This document shows, one piece after another, positions 42,850 through 53,756 of a DNA stretch of 64,000 bases. Under the pieces are notes generated by a model. It was not told the DNA's origin. It saw only the letters and a program-made list of their open reading frames with translations, and ran no database searches. Made by a program: the position numbers and the translations under genes. Every line of letters starts with the position of its first letter. Positions within the stretch are counted from its first letter, which is position 1. The stretch is from Nocardioides luteus (GTDB lineage Bacteria > Actinomycetota > Actinomycetes > Propionibacteriales > Nocardioidaceae): contig NZ_JZDQ02000014.1 in assembly GCF_000960475.2 (NCBI RefSeq), positions 62,001-126,000 of the forward strand, in the 5' to 3' direction.

Positions 42850-43530
42850 TCAGCCCGCTGGCCGGCGGGCGATGATCAGCTCGCCGACACCGGGCATCGG
42901 CGTCGTCTCGACCGCGAACCCGGCGGCGTCCAGGTCGGCGAGGAGCGCCGGCCGCGGATGGGTGCGGTAGTACATCACGAACCTCGGCCGCCACACCGCG
43001 TTGCGCACCCGCATCGCCAGGTCGAAGCCGGAGAGCAACCAGTACGCCGGCTGGGTCCGCCGCGGCGCCCGGCTCATCGGCAGCGCGAACACCCCACCCG
43101 GCCGCAGCGCCCGAAAGATGCCGTCGAACAGCTGCGGCCGCTCGTCAGGCAGGAAGTGCCCCAGCGCCCCGAAGCTCACCACGAGGTCGTACGCAGCGTC
43201 GAACGGCAGCGCGCGAGCATCCGCCCGCACCAGGTCGGCGCCCGGGTGAGCGGCCCTGGCCTGCTCCAGCATCCCGGCGCTGAAGTCGACCCCCGTCGGC
43301 GGCTCCGCGGTCGCCTCCTCGAGCATCTCCAGCCCCGCCCCGGTGCCGGTGCACACGTCCAGCCCCCGCTCGAACGGCCCGTACTCCCGCAACGCCGTGA
43401 TCGTCGCGGCCAGCATCCAGTCCGGCGTCCGGAACGGCGTCGCGTCGAACTTCGGCGCCAGCAGGTCATAGCCGCGCTCGACCGACGACAGCGCCTGGAC
43501 GGCGAGCTCCTTGAGCGTGGGCCTCTCCAC
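42850..43530 (-). CDS. class I SAM-dependent methyltransferase
   Basis: A 226-residue methyltransferase. The SAM site is GLDVCTGTGAGLEMLEEA at about 55-72, then VDFSAGMLEQARAAHPGADL and a motif II-like DLVVSFGALGHFLPDERP. The C-terminal part (LPMSRAPRRTQPAYWLLSGF) is family-specific. Class I methyltransferases of this kind act on small molecules or quinones. A separate methyltransferase remnant lies 87 nt upstream on the same strand, so these may be degenerate relatives, but the SAM motifs differ. Substrate unknown. Confidence 0.87.
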   Translation of the reverse strand: MERPTLKELAVQALSSVERGYDLLAPKFDATPFRTPDWMLAATITALREYGPFERGLDVCTGTGAGLEMLEEATAEPPTGVDFSAGMLEQARAAHPGADLVRADARALPFDAAYDLVVSFGALGHFLPDERPQLFDGIFRALRPGGVFALPMSRAPRRTQPAYWLLSGFDLAMRVRNAVWRPRFVMYYRTHPRPALLADLDAAGFAVETTPMPGVGELIIARRPAG

Positions 43531-43577
43531 ACCTCAACGATAGAGGCGGCCGACCGTTCACGCCGTCGTTCTCGACG

Positions 43578-43624
43578 ACCCTAGGAGACCTGGTCACGCC
43601 ACATGTGATCAAGTCTCCTAGGGT
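43578..43624. terminator. long hairpin at the end of the methyltransferase remnant
   Basis: ACCCTAGGAGAC (43578-43589) is complementary to 43613-43624. The 23-nt interval contains a nested imperfect stem (GGTCAC and GTGATC). The 3' arm includes the stop codon of the 43618-43911 gene remnant. Confidence 0.7.
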
Positions 43625-43911
43625 TGCCGCCCGATCCCGAGGAGATGGTTCGAGAGGTCCTGCTCGGCGACCGGGTCGATGAGCGTGACGTGGTGACCGG
43701 CACCTGCGAGCGCCTCGGCATGAACCCCAGTGGCACCACCGACATCGGCGATGCGTGAACCCGTTCGGATCCGCTCGAGGATGAGCTCCTGCGTACGCTC
43801 GAACTCCAGGCGCCCCTGAGCAGATCTCCCGGTCAGCCGAGCTGCTTCGTCCCAGCCGGACCGTCCGTAGTAGGCCTGGATGCGCCGATCGATGTCCTTC
43901 TGGCTGGCCAC
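43618..43911 (-). pseudogene. truncated SAM-dependent methyltransferase (N-terminal remnant)
   Basis: A 97-residue frame that begins like an intact methyltransferase: IQAYYGRSGWDEAARLTGRS, then LEFERTQELILERI and the SAM motif IADVGGATGVHAEALAGAG with acidic LIDPVAEQ. After that the sequence ends in NHLLGIGRQP and stops, removing the substrate half of the protein. Full-length relatives are about 250-270 residues. The stop codon lies in the 3' arm of a hairpin. I call it a pseudogene; it may still be transcribed. Confidence 0.75.
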
Positions 43912-43954
43912 GACCGCACAGTACCGACGCAGAACCGCGACCAGGAGAGACCTG

Positions 43955-43991
43955 AGGAGGGTGAGTCACGCCTGGCGTGACTCACCCTCCT
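43955..43991. terminator. hairpin terminator downstream of ileS
   Basis: A perfect 18-bp inverted repeat (AGGAGGGTGAGTCACGCC at 43955-43972 and its complement at 43974-43991) with almost no loop. It lies 15 nt beyond the ileS stop on the minus strand. No T-run. Confidence 0.85.
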
Positions 43992-44006
43992 GGGGTTCGA
44001 CGATCC

Positions 44007-47000
44007 TCAGGCCTTCGCGACCGCGATCTGAGCCTTTTCGCCATCGCCAAGGTCGACCGGGTTGCCCTCGAGCGAGTCGACGACGTCGTACGTCGTGGCG
44101 AGGGTCTCGCGGGCGATGAGGTCGGCGTGGGTGGTGGCTGCCCGGCGTACGACCTCGGAGCCGGTCACCGCGAGGGTGATGCGGTCCTCGACGTTGAGGC
44201 CGGAGTCCTTGCGGGCCTGCTGGACCGCGCGGACGAGGTCGCGGGCGAGGCCCTCGGCGGCGAGCTCGGGGGTGACGACGGTGTCCAGGACGATGAAGCC
44301 GCCCGGCAGCATGGTGACGGCGATGTCGTCGGAGGCGGCGCCGGCGACGGTCTCGAGGGTGTACTCCCCCTCGACCAGCGCCAGGCCACCGGCAACGACC
44401 TCACCGGACTCGGAGACCGACCAGTCGCCCGACTTCGAGCCCTTGATCGCCTTCTGGACGTCCTTGCCCAGGCGCGGGCCGGCGGCGCGGGCGTTGACGC
44501 TGAGCTTCTGCTCGATGCCGTACGTCCCCGCCTCCTCCGAGTCGGCCGCGAGCAGCCGGACGGACTTGACGTTGACCTCGTCGGCGACGATCTCCTCGAA
44601 GCCGGCGATGTCGGCACCGACGACCGTCAGGCCACCCAGCGGAAGGCGGTTGCGGAGCTTGCGCGCCTTGCGCAGGGCGGAGGTCGAGGAGCAGACCGCG
44701 CGGACCGCGTCCATCCGGGCGACCAGGTCGTCATCAGCGGGCAGATCCGAGACGACCGGGTAGTCGGCCAGGTGCACCGAGCGGCCACCGGTCAGACCAC
44801 GCCAGATCTCCTCGGTGGTCAGCGGCAGCAGCGGCGCGACCAGGCGAGTCACCGTCTCCAGCACCGTGTAGAGCGTGTCGAAGGCGGCCTTGTCCTCGTT
44901 CCAGAACCGCTCGCGGCTGCGCCGGATGTACCAGTTCGTGAGCACGTCGATGAACCGCTGGGTCGCCTCGCACGCCTCGGCGACGTAGTAGTCGTCCATC
45001 GCCGTGGTCATCTCGGCGACGTAGTCGCGCAGCTTGGCCAGGACGTAGCGGTCCAGCGGGTCCGTGGACTCCGTCGAGCCGGTGGTCTCGACGTTGGCCG
45101 CGTTGGCGTAGAGCTGGAAGAAGTACCAGCTGTTCCACAGCGGGATCATCACCTGGCGTACGGAGTCCCGGATGCCCTGCTCGGTGACGACCAGGTTGCC
45201 GCCGCGCAGGATCGGCGAGGACATCAGGAACCAGCGCATCGCGTCGGCGCCGTCGCGGTCGAAGACCTCGTTGACGTCCGGATAGTTGCGAAGCGACTTG
45301 GACATCTTCTGCCCGTCCGAGCCCAGCACGATGCCGTGGCTGATGCAGGACTGGAAGGCCGGGCGGTCGAAGAGCGCGGTCGCCAGGATGTGCAGGGTGT
45401 AGAACCAGCCGCGGGTCTGGCCGATGTACTCGACGATGAAGTCGCCCGGGAAGTGGTGCGCGAACCACTCCTCGTTCTCGAACGGGACGTGGTTCTGGGC
45501 GAACGACATCGAACCCGAGTCGAACCAGACGTCGAGGACGTCGGCGACCCGGCGCATCATCGACCTGCCGGTCGGGTCGTCCGGGTTGGGGCGGACCAGG
45601 TCGTCGATGTAGGGACGGTGCAGGTCGGGGTTGCCCTCGGCGTCTTTCGGCAGGGTGCCGAAGTCGCGCTCCAGCTCGGCGAAGCTCCCGTAGACGTCGA
45701 GACGCGGGTAGGCCGGGTCGTCCGACTTCCACACCGGCACCGGGGATCCCCAGAAGCGGTTGCGGGTGATCGACCAGTCGCGGGCGTTCTCCAGCCACTT
45801 GCCGAACTGGCCGTCCTGGATGTGCTCGGGCACCCAGCGGATCTGCTGGTTGAGCTCGAGCATGCGGTCCTTGATCTTGGTGACCTCGACGAACCAGCTC
45901 GACACACCCTTGTAGATCAGCGGCTGACGGCAGCGCCAGCAGTGGGGGTAGGAGTGGTTGTAGGACTCGCGGCGCAGCAGGATCGTGCCGGGGCTCACCG
46001 ACCCGCCCGCCTCGCCGCGGGTGACCGCCTTGAGGTGGTCGATGATCTGCAGGTTGGCGTCGAAGACCTGGACACCGGCGTAGTCGACCACCGGCGCGGT
46101 GAAGCGCCCGTCCTTGCCGACCGGCATGACCGCCTCGATGTTCTCGCGGTCGGTGACCTCCTTGTCGACCTCACCGAACGCGCCGGCGGTGTGGACGACC
46201 CCGGTGCCGTCGGTGGTGGTGACGGCGTCGTCGGCGGCGACCACGCGGAACGCGTTGGCGTGGCCGGCGTAGTAGGAGAACGGCGGCGTGTAGGTGCGGC
46301 CGAGCAGCTCGGTGCCCTTGTAGCGACCCAGGACCGTCGCCTCGTCGGCGTCCGGGAAGAGCTCCTTCTTGTACGCCGCGAGCCGAGCCTCCGCGAGGAC
46401 GTACTTCGCCGTCTCGTCGGTGCCCGGGACCGGGCCCTCGACGACGACGTAGTCGATGTCGGAGCCCACCATCACGGCGAGGTTGGACGGCAGGGTCCAC
46501 GGCGTGGTGGTCCAGATCAGGATGTGGGCGCCGTCGAGGACCTCGTCCTCACCGGTGGCGTCGAGCGCGTAGCCCACGGTCACCGCCGGGTCCTGGCGGT
46601 CCTTGTAGACGTCGTCGTCCATCCGCAGCTCGTGGTTGGACAGCGGGGTCTCGTCCTGCCAGCAGTAGGGCAGGACGCGGAAGCCCTCGTAGACCAGACC
46701 CTTGTCGTAGAGCGTCTTGAACGCCCAGATCACCGACTCCATGTAGTCGGGGTTGAGGGTCTTGTAGTCGTTGTCGAAGTCGACCCAGCGCGCCTGGCGG
46801 GTGACGTAGTCGCGCCACTCGCCGGTGTACTTGAGCACCGAGGCGCGGCAGGCCGCGTTGAACTTGTCGATGCCCATCTCGACGATCTCGTCGGTCGTCT
46901 TCAGGCCGTTGAGGCGCATCGCCTCGAGCTCGGCGGGGAGACCATGGGTGTCCCACCCGAAGCGCCGCTCGACCCGCTTGCCGCGCATCGTCTGGTAGCG

Positions 47001-47246
47001 CGGGACGATGTCCTTCACGTAGCCGGTCAGCAGGTGGCCGTAGTGCGGCAGACCGTTGGCGAACGGCGGGCCGTCGTAGAAGACGAACTCGTTCTCGCCG
47101 TTCGTGCCGGGGTCGCGGTTGTCGATGCTCGCCTGGAACGTCCCGTCCTTCTTCCAGTAGTCGAGAACCTGCTTCTCGATCTCCGGGAACCGTGGGCTGG
47201 CCGGGACTGCGCTCGTGTCGGCTGAGGTGACCTTCGGATAGGCCAT
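44007..47246 (-). CDS. ileS: isoleucyl-tRNA synthetase
   Basis: A 1079-residue class Ia synthetase that charges tRNA-Ile. The HIGH-type motif is [14 protein letters not shown], the KMSKS loop is [11 protein letters not shown], and the CP1 editing domain carries [15 protein letters not shown]. The C-terminal anticodon-binding and Ile-specific parts are present. The ATG at 47246 is chosen from SD spacing (AGGAG at about 9 nt); an ATG three codons upstream has none. A T-box leader with the conserved motif AGGGTGGTACCGCG lies upstream, and a perfect hairpin follows the stop. Confidence 0.97.
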   Translation of the reverse strand: MAYPKVTSADTSAVPASPRFPEIEKQVLDYWKKDGTFQASIDNRDPGTNGENEFVFYDGPPFANGLPHYGHLLTGYVKDIVPRYQTMRGKRVERRFGWDTHGLPAELEAMRLNGLKTTDEIVEMGIDKFNAACRASVLKYTGEWRDYVTRQARWVDFDNDYKTLNPDYMESVIWAFKTLYDKGLVYEGFRVLPYCWQDETPLSNHELRMDDDVYKDRQDPAVTVGYALDATGEDEVLDGAHILIWTTTPWTLPSNLAVMVGSDIDYVVVEGPVPGTDETAKYVLAEARLAAYKKELFPDADEATVLGRYKGTELLGRTYTPPFSYYAGHANAFRVVAADDAVTTTDGTGVVHTAGAFGEVDKEVTDRENIEAVMPVGKDGRFTAPVVDYAGVQVFDANLQIIDHLKAVTRGEAGGSVSPGTILLRRESYNHSYPHCWRCRQPLIYKGVSSWFVEVTKIKDRMLELNQQIRWVPEHIQDGQFGKWLENARDWSITRNRFWGSPVPVWKSDDPAYPRLDVYGSFAELERDFGTLPKDAEGNPDLHRPYIDDLVRPNPDDPTGRSMMRRVADVLDVWFDSGSMSFAQNHVPFENEEWFAHHFPGDFIVEYIGQTRGWFYTLHILATALFDRPAFQSCISHGIVLGSDGQKMSKSLRNYPDVNEVFDRDGADAMRWFLMSSPILRGGNLVVTEQGIRDSVRQVMIPLWNSWYFFQLYANAANVETTGSTESTDPLDRYVLAKLRDYVAEMTTAMDDYYVAEACEATQRFIDVLTNWYIRRSRERFWNEDKAAFDTLYTVLETVTRLVAPLLPLTTEEIWRGLTGGRSVHLADYPVVSDLPADDDLVARMDAVRAVCSSTSALRKARKLRNRLPLGGLTVVGADIAGFEEIVADEVNVKSVRLLAADSEEAGTYGIEQKLSVNARAAGPRLGKDVQKAIKGSKSGDWSVSESGEVVAGGLALVEGEYTLETVAGAASDDIAVTMLPGGFIVLDTVVTPELAAEGLARDLVRAVQQARKDSGLNVEDRITLAVTGSEVVRRAATTHADLIARETLATTYDVVDSLEGNPVDLGDGEKAQIAVAKA

Positions 47247-47249
47247 CGG

Positions 47250-47432
47250 CGGCATCTCCTGCTGGGTGGTGTGTGGTTTGGTCTTCCACAGGGACGATCT
47301 TGCGACCGCGGTACCACCCTGCTTACCCATGCCTGGGCCACTTCATTTCGGCTGTGACGGGCCACTCCCGCCGGGTTCTACTCGCCTGGAGGCTTTCTTC
47401 CCGGAGCTCGCCGCTGATGACGGCTCAGACGC
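47250..47432 (-). ncRNA. T-box riboswitch leader of ileS
   Basis: On the minus strand the T-box signature AGGGTGGTACCGCG lies at the complement of 47307-47320. Its flanking CAGGG (47317-47321) can pair with CCCTG (47289-47293) as an antisequestrator. Upstream, an Ile codon ATC (47416-47418) lies in a small loop, GCCG-TCATCAG-CGGC, fitting the specifier of the short stem I seen in actinobacterial ileS leaders. The SD lies just downstream, with no U-tract, so control is probably translational. The 5' boundary is approximate. Confidence 0.85.
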
Positions 47433-47479
47433 TGGTAAGGAAAGAGTACGCCGCCGGGAGCCCGCCGCGCGAACCCGAT

Positions 47480-47941
47480 TCAGACGACGCGCCACATCCG
47501 CACGTGCGGCCCGATCTCGGGGTCGTCCCACGGCTCGCCGATCACCTGGAACCCGGCCTGCTCATAGAACCTCCTCGCCGGCGTACGCGCATTGCACCAG
47601 ACCAGCCCACCACCACGCTCGGCCACATGCGCCAGCGCCGCCTCCAGCACCTGCGCACCCACGCCCTTCCCGCGCCACCCGTCCTCGGTCGCCATCCCCC
47701 GGATCCGCCACCCCTTCCCGGGGTGTCCGGGTAGGTCAGGGCAGGGTTCCGGGAACAACCCGACGCATCCGATCAAGCTCCCGTCCTCGTCGAGCGCCGC
47801 ATAGGTCGCAACCTCCGGCCCGTCGTCCCCCGGCAACCTCGCCGCCTCCGGCGCGCCGCCGTTGCGCAACACTTTCGCCCGCAAGGCGTACGTCTCCTCG
47901 ACCGGCACCGGCCCGACCGTGAATCGCTCGTCAGGGATCAT
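47480..47941 (-). CDS. GNAT family acetyltransferase, copy 1
   Basis: A 153-residue GNAT protein. The acetyl-CoA motif is WRIRGMATEDGWRGKGVGAQ (about residues 83-102), and the C-terminal region GLVWCNARTPARRFYEQAGF is typical. The N-terminus reads MIPDERFTVGPVPVEETYAL. It is a clear paralogue of the next gene upstream (48033-48524), separated by a perfect hairpin. It lies 233 nt from ileS and is probably not in its T-box transcript. The acceptor is unknown. Confidence 0.9.
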   Translation of the reverse strand: MIPDERFTVGPVPVEETYALRAKVLRNGGAPEAARLPGDDGPEVATYAALDEDGSLIGCVGLFPEPCPDLPGHPGKGWRIRGMATEDGWRGKGVGAQVLEAALAHVAERGGGLVWCNARTPARRFYEQAGFQVIGEPWDDPEIGPHVRMWRVV

Positions 47942-47961
47942 GGACGAACCCTATCCGCGCT

Positions 47962-48044
47962 CGCTATGACTGAGGGTCCGACTTAGTGAACGGATTCACT
48001 AAGTCGGACCCTCAGTCATAGCGGTCGGACCCTCAGTCATAGCG
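47962..48044. repeat. perfect 29-bp hairpin plus a third partial copy between GNAT paralogues
   Basis: The left arm (47962-47990) is exactly complementary to the right arm (47995-48023), with the loop CGGA. A further 21-nt direct copy of the right arm's end (core TCGGACCCTCAGTCATAGCG) follows at 48024-48044 and covers the last codons and stop of the upstream GNAT gene. Such a perfect, long inverted repeat is unusual. Confidence 0.9.
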
Positions 48045-48524
48045 AGCGATGGCTTGGGAGGGCGAGATCTCCCGCCACATGCGCACATTCGCCCCGAACT
48101 CGGGATCCACCCAAGGCTCGCCGATCTGCTCGAACCCCTCACGAGCGAAGAGGCAAGCGCCCGACGGGGTGGCGTTGCACCACACCAGCCCCGGGCCCCG
48201 GTCGGCGGCATGTGTGATCGTCGCGGCCAGAAGGGCGGCACCGACTCCTCGGCCTCGCCACTCGGGCGCCGTCGCGACCCTCCGTATGCGCCATCCCTGA
48301 CCGAAGTGATCGGGCAGGTCAGGGCATGGTTCGGGGAACAGTCCGGCGCACCCGATCACGCACCCGTCGACGTCTCGAGCCGCGAACGTGACTACGTCGG
48401 GGTGATCGTCTCCGGCCACTTTCGCCGCCCGAGGGGGCGCACCTCCATGCAGAACCGCCGCGCGCAGCGGATAGGTGTCGGCCGCTGGGACCCGGGTGAC
48501 AGTGAACTCAGTCGGTGAAGCCAG
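48033..48524 (-). CDS. GNAT family acetyltransferase, copy 2 (apparent CTG start)
   Basis: A 163-residue paralogue of copy 1, with WRIRRVATAPEWRGRGVGAA and GLVWCNATPSGACLFAREGF. No ATG, GTG or TTG lies in this frame near the expected N-terminus. A CTG at 48522-48524 gives LASPTEFTVTRVPAAD, which lines up residue for residue with MIPDERFTVGPVPVEE of copy 1, so the start is probably CTG (or the start codon was lost). The C-terminal codons lie in the repeat at 48024-48044. It is divergent from the enoyl-CoA hydratase gene. Confidence 0.7.
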   Translation of the reverse strand: MASPTEFTVTRVPAADTYPLRAAVLHGGAPPRAAKVAGDDHPDVVTFAARDVDGCVIGCAGLFPEPCPDLPDHFGQGWRIRRVATAPEWRGRGVGAALLAATITHAADRGPGLVWCNATPSGACLFAREGFEQIGEPWVDPEFGANVRMWREISPSQAIARYD

Positions 48525-48566
48525 GTCGCGACGATAGCGACGGTCATCCCCTGGCAGGATGCGCGC

Positions 48567-49337
48567 ATGAGCCTGATTCGCTACGAGTACGCCGACGGTT
48601 GCGCGCGCATCACGATGACCAACCCTGACCGGGGCAACGTCTTCAAGCCCGAGGCGGGCGAGGAGATGCTGGCGGCGATCCTGCGGGCCAAGGCGGACTC
48701 GGCGCGGGTGATCGTGCTCGCGGCGGAGGGGAAGTACTTCTCCGTCGGCGGCGACCTGGCCGGGTTCGCGGCGGCCGAGGACCTCGGGCCCTTCATCCTC
48801 GAGCTCGCCGAGGGGGCCAACCGGATCATCACCGAGCTCGTACGCTGCGACGCGATCGTGGTCAGCGCGGTCCAGGGCACGGCGGCCGGGGTCGGCTTCC
48901 CGCTGGCCGCGGCCGCTGACATCGTCGTCGCCGCGGACCGGGCGAAGTTCAGCCTGGCGTACGCGAAGGTCGGGCTCTCGGTCGACGGCGGTGGCTCCCT
49001 GCTGGTGCACACCCTGGGACTGCACCGGGTGCTCCGGCTGACCCTGCTCGGTGACATGCTCTCCGCGAGCGAGGCGCTCGAGGCGGGGCTGGTCGCCCGC
49101 GTCGTACCTGCCGACGAGCTCGACGCCACCGTCGACGAGGTCGTCGCGACCCTGCTGTCCGGCTCCCCGGAGGCGCTGGCCCGCACCAAGCACCTGATCC
49201 GCGACGTCGCCGAGCCGAACCCCGAGTCAGCGCTGCGGCGCGAGGCCGAGTCGATCTCGGCGCTCGGCGGCTCGGCGTCCGGGCGCGAGGGCGTCAACGC
49301 GTTCCTGGAGAAGCGGCCGCCCAGCTTCACGCGCTGA
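48567..49337 (+). CDS. enoyl-CoA hydratase/isomerase family protein
   Basis: A 256-residue crotonase-fold protein. The oxyanion-hole segments are FSVGGDLAGF and VVSAVQGTAAGVGFPLA, followed by AKFSLAYAKVGLSVDGGGS. The active-site Asp/Gly pattern resembles PaaG-like isomerases or hydratases rather than the trifunctional enzyme. Hydration or isomerisation of an acyl-CoA is a family-level statement. The stop TGA lies in the first of two tandem 17-nt repeats. It is monocistronic and divergent from the GNAT gene. Confidence 0.87.
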   Translation: MSLIRYEYADGCARITMTNPDRGNVFKPEAGEEMLAAILRAKADSARVIVLAAEGKYFSVGGDLAGFAAAEDLGPFILELAEGANRIITELVRCDAIVVSAVQGTAAGVGFPLAAAADIVVAADRAKFSLAYAKVGLSVDGGGSLLVHTLGLHRVLRLTLLGDMLSASEALEAGLVARVVPADELDATVDEVVATLLSGSPEALARTKHLIRDVAEPNPESALRREAESISALGGSASGREGVNAFLEKRPPSFTR

Positions 49338-49366
49338 AATCATTTGGCCGCTGAAATCATTTGGCC
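49333..49366. repeat. tandem 17-nt direct repeat
   Basis: GCTGAAATCATTTGGCC occurs at 49333-49349 and again at 49350-49366, back to back. The first copy includes the stop of the enoyl-CoA hydratase gene. It looks like a slippage duplication with lower GC than its surroundings. Confidence 0.9.
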
Positions 49367-49396
49367 GAAAGGCGCCGGCTCCAGGAGGGTGGGTCC

Positions 49397-49966
49397 ATGA
49401 GCAGCGATCAGCGGCAGGTGGGGTTCGGCGGCATCTGGCTTCCCGAGGGCGAGGACCCACGCCAGCAGGACGAGCAGGCCGTCGGCGAGCTGGCGACCTA
49501 CCGGGACTACCTGCGCCACTACCGGCTCACCCTCGAGCTCAAGTGCCAGGACCTCGGCCCGGAGGACCTGGCCAAGCAGAGCGTGCCGCCGAGCGACCTG
49601 AGCCTGCTCGGGCTGGTCCGGCACATGGCGCGGGTCGAGCAGAGCTGGTTCCAGCGGGTGCTGAAGGAGAACCTGGACCTCCCCCGGCTCGACGAGGACG
49701 ATCCCACCGGTGGGTTCCACAAGGTGGAACCCACCCAGGAGTCGGTCGACGAGGCGTTCGCGAGCTGGCGCGAGCAGATCGCCGGCGCCGACGCGTGGCT
49801 CGACTCGATCGACGACTCGATCCTCGGCGAGAAGCGGGCCGTCAGGCCCGGCGAGGAGCCGACCAGCATCCGCGACATCCTGGTCCACATGATCGAGGAG
49901 TACGCCCGCCACGCAGGTCACGCGGATCTGCTGCGCGAGACCATCGACGGACGTACCGGGCAGTAG
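49397..49966 (+). CDS. DinB-like (DUF664) protein
   Basis: A 189-residue protein of the DinB/DUF664 superfamily, a four-helix-bundle metal protein. Landmarks are LLGLVRHMARVEQSWFQRVL and a C-terminal ILVHMIEEYARHAGHADLLR with the conserved His residues. Members include mycothiol- or bacillithiol-dependent transferases; others have no known function. AGGAGGG precedes the ATG at 49397. It is in the same direction as cstA but 98 nt away with a hairpin-like GCGGTC...GACCGC element between. Confidence 0.87.
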   Translation: MSSDQRQVGFGGIWLPEGEDPRQQDEQAVGELATYRDYLRHYRLTLELKCQDLGPEDLAKQSVPPSDLSLLGLVRHMARVEQSWFQRVLKENLDLPRLDEDDPTGGFHKVEPTQESVDEAFASWREQIAGADAWLDSIDDSILGEKRAVRPGEEPTSIRDILVHMIEEYARHAGHADLLRETIDGRTGQ

Positions 49967-50064
49967 CCCCACCGGCCGTCAGAACGACGGTTTCCTGAGA
50001 CTAGGCTGAGAGCGCGGTCACAACGACCGCGACCGCGCTTCACCAGCTGAATCAGAGGGAGACC

Positions 50065-52241
<2,177 letters not shown>

Positions 52242-52245
<4 letters not shown>

Positions 52246-52427
52246 GCCTCCTGACCGAGCGTGTCTCCGGCGCCTGGCGGCTGCTCCGCCAGGCGACCGG
52301 GGAGGCGAAGTGGGACGACTACGTCGCCCGGTGCGAGCGGGAGGGCGTCGAGCCGATGACCCGGCGCGCGTTCGAGCGTCACCGGGCCGACGAGAAGGAG
52401 CACAACCCGCAGGCCCGCTGCTGCTAG
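52242..52427 (+). CDS. YbdD/YjiX family small protein (CstA partner)
   Basis: A 61-residue protein of the YbdD/DUF466 family, MSLLTERVSGAWRLLRQATG then WDDYVARCEREGVEPMTRRA. These proteins are nearly always encoded after cstA-type genes and are needed for pyruvate uptake in some bacteria. The GTG start at 52242 overlaps the cstA stop (GTGA). The terminal Cys-Cys is characteristic. The gene is too short to be called with confidence from length alone, but the family pattern and position are clear. Confidence 0.9.
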
Positions 52428-52440
52428 CGGCTGTCGTGGG

Positions 52441-52737
52441 CTAGCGGGGGTTGTCGTCGGCGAAGGCGGCGTCGAGCCAGGCGTAGACCTGCGAGTCACC
52501 TCGGGTGACGAGCAGGACGACCTGCTTCTCGGCGTCGCTGACCGGCTTGCCGTTGATCCAGGTCCGGACGATGTCGGCGGCGGCGCGGCGGACGACCTCG
52601 ACGCCCTTGGCCATCGCCCACTCCGGCGCCGGGTGACCCTTGCTGGTCGCCACGCCGGGGATCTCCAGGGTCCAGGTGTCGTCCTCGGCCTGGATCAGCC
52701 GGGGCGTCGGCGGCGCGCTCTTCTTGCTCACCACCAC
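52441..52737 (-). CDS. hypothetical protein
   Basis: A 98-residue acidic protein, starting at the first of three GTG codons at 52737, with [39 protein letters not shown] and [20 protein letters not shown]. No domain or membrane segment is recognised. Its frame is free of low-complexity artefacts, and it lies divergent from dapD with 62 nt between. It is convergent with ybdD, whose stop is 13 nt away. Function unknown. Confidence 0.65.
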   Translation of the reverse strand: MVVSKKSAPPTPRLIQAEDDTWTLEIPGVATSKGHPAPEWAMAKGVEVVRRAAADIVRTWINGKPVSDAEKQVVLLVTRGDSQVYAWLDAAFADDNPR

Positions 52738-52799
52738 ATGTTCGCACGTCGAGACCGTCGATAAGGGACCGCTCAGGCTCGGCCACTAGACTGCGCCCC

Positions 52800-53729
52800 G
52801 TGACGAATGCAGCTTGGGGCTTCGGCCTCGTGACGTACGCCTCCGACAACTCCGTGCTCGACGTGTGGTTCCCCGCGCCGCAGCTGGGCGAGAAGCCCGC
52901 CGACGCGACCGCGCCGGCCGAGCTGACCGCGCTCGAGGGCGCCGACGAGGTGCGTCAGGTCACCCAGCGCGTCACCCTGGTCGAGGTCAAGGACCTCGAC
53001 ACCGCGCCCGAGAGCACCGAGGACGTCTGGCTGCGACTCCACCTCCTCTCGCACCGCCTGGTCAAGCCGCACGGGCAGAACCTCGACGGCATCTTCGGCC
53101 TGCTCACCAACGTCGTGTGGACCAGCGCCGGTCCGTGCGCGGTCGAAGGCTTCGAGCTCACCCGCGCCCGGCTGCGTGCGGCCGGCCAGCACGTGACCGT
53201 CTACGGCGTGGACAAGTTCCCGCGGATGGTCGACTACGTCGTGCCGTCCGGGATCCGCATCGGCGACGCCGACCGGGTCCGCCTCGGCGCCCACCTCGCC
53301 GCCGGCACCACCGTGATGCACGAGGGCTTCGTCAACTTCAACGCCGGCACCCTCGGCGCCTCGATGGTCGAGGGCCGGATCTCCGGCGGGGTCGTCGTCG
53401 GCGACGGCTCCGACGTCGGTGGCGGCGCCTCGATCATGGGCACCCTCTCCGGGGGCGGCAAGGCCGTCATCTCCATCGGCCAGCGCTGCCTGCTCGGGGC
53501 CAACTCCGGCATCGGCATCTCCCTGGGCGACGACGCCGTCGTCGAGGCCGGGTGCTACGTGACGTACGGGACCAAGGTGACGCTGCCCGACGGCACCGTG
53601 ACGAAGGCCGGCGAGCTCTCCGGCGCCTCCAACATCCTGTTCCGTCGCAACTCGGTCAGCGGCGCCATCGAGGCCGTTCCGTGGAAGGGCGAGGGCATCG
53701 AGCTCAACGCTGCCCTCCACGCCAATTGA
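52800..53729 (+). CDS. dapD: tetrahydrodipicolinate N-succinyltransferase
   Basis: A 309-residue enzyme of lysine/DAP synthesis that succinylates tetrahydrodipicolinate. It is the actinobacterial DapD type, with an N-terminal domain and a left-handed beta-helix ([20 protein letters not shown], then [20 protein letters not shown]) and the closing [12 protein letters not shown]. The GTG at 52800 has no Shine-Dalgarno; TAGACT about 10 nt upstream suggests a leaderless transcript. dapC (55889) and dapE (32552) supply later steps. Confidence 0.96.
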   Translation: MTNAAWGFGLVTYASDNSVLDVWFPAPQLGEKPADATAPAELTALEGADEVRQVTQRVTLVEVKDLDTAPESTEDVWLRLHLLSHRLVKPHGQNLDGIFGLLTNVVWTSAGPCAVEGFELTRARLRAAGQHVTVYGVDKFPRMVDYVVPSGIRIGDADRVRLGAHLAAGTTVMHEGFVNFNAGTLGASMVEGRISGGVVVGDGSDVGGGASIMGTLSGGGKAVISIGQRCLLGANSGIGISLGDDAVVEAGCYVTYGTKVTLPDGTVTKAGELSGASNILFRRNSVSGAIEAVPWKGEGIELNAALHAN

Positions 53730-53756
53730 TCCGACCCCGAAGAGCAGAGTGCTGAG

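Noticed and set aside
43977..47225. Plus-strand open frame of over 1000 codons opposite ileS
   Set aside because: Same reason: antisense to a clear isoleucyl-tRNA synthetase, with no credible protein features.
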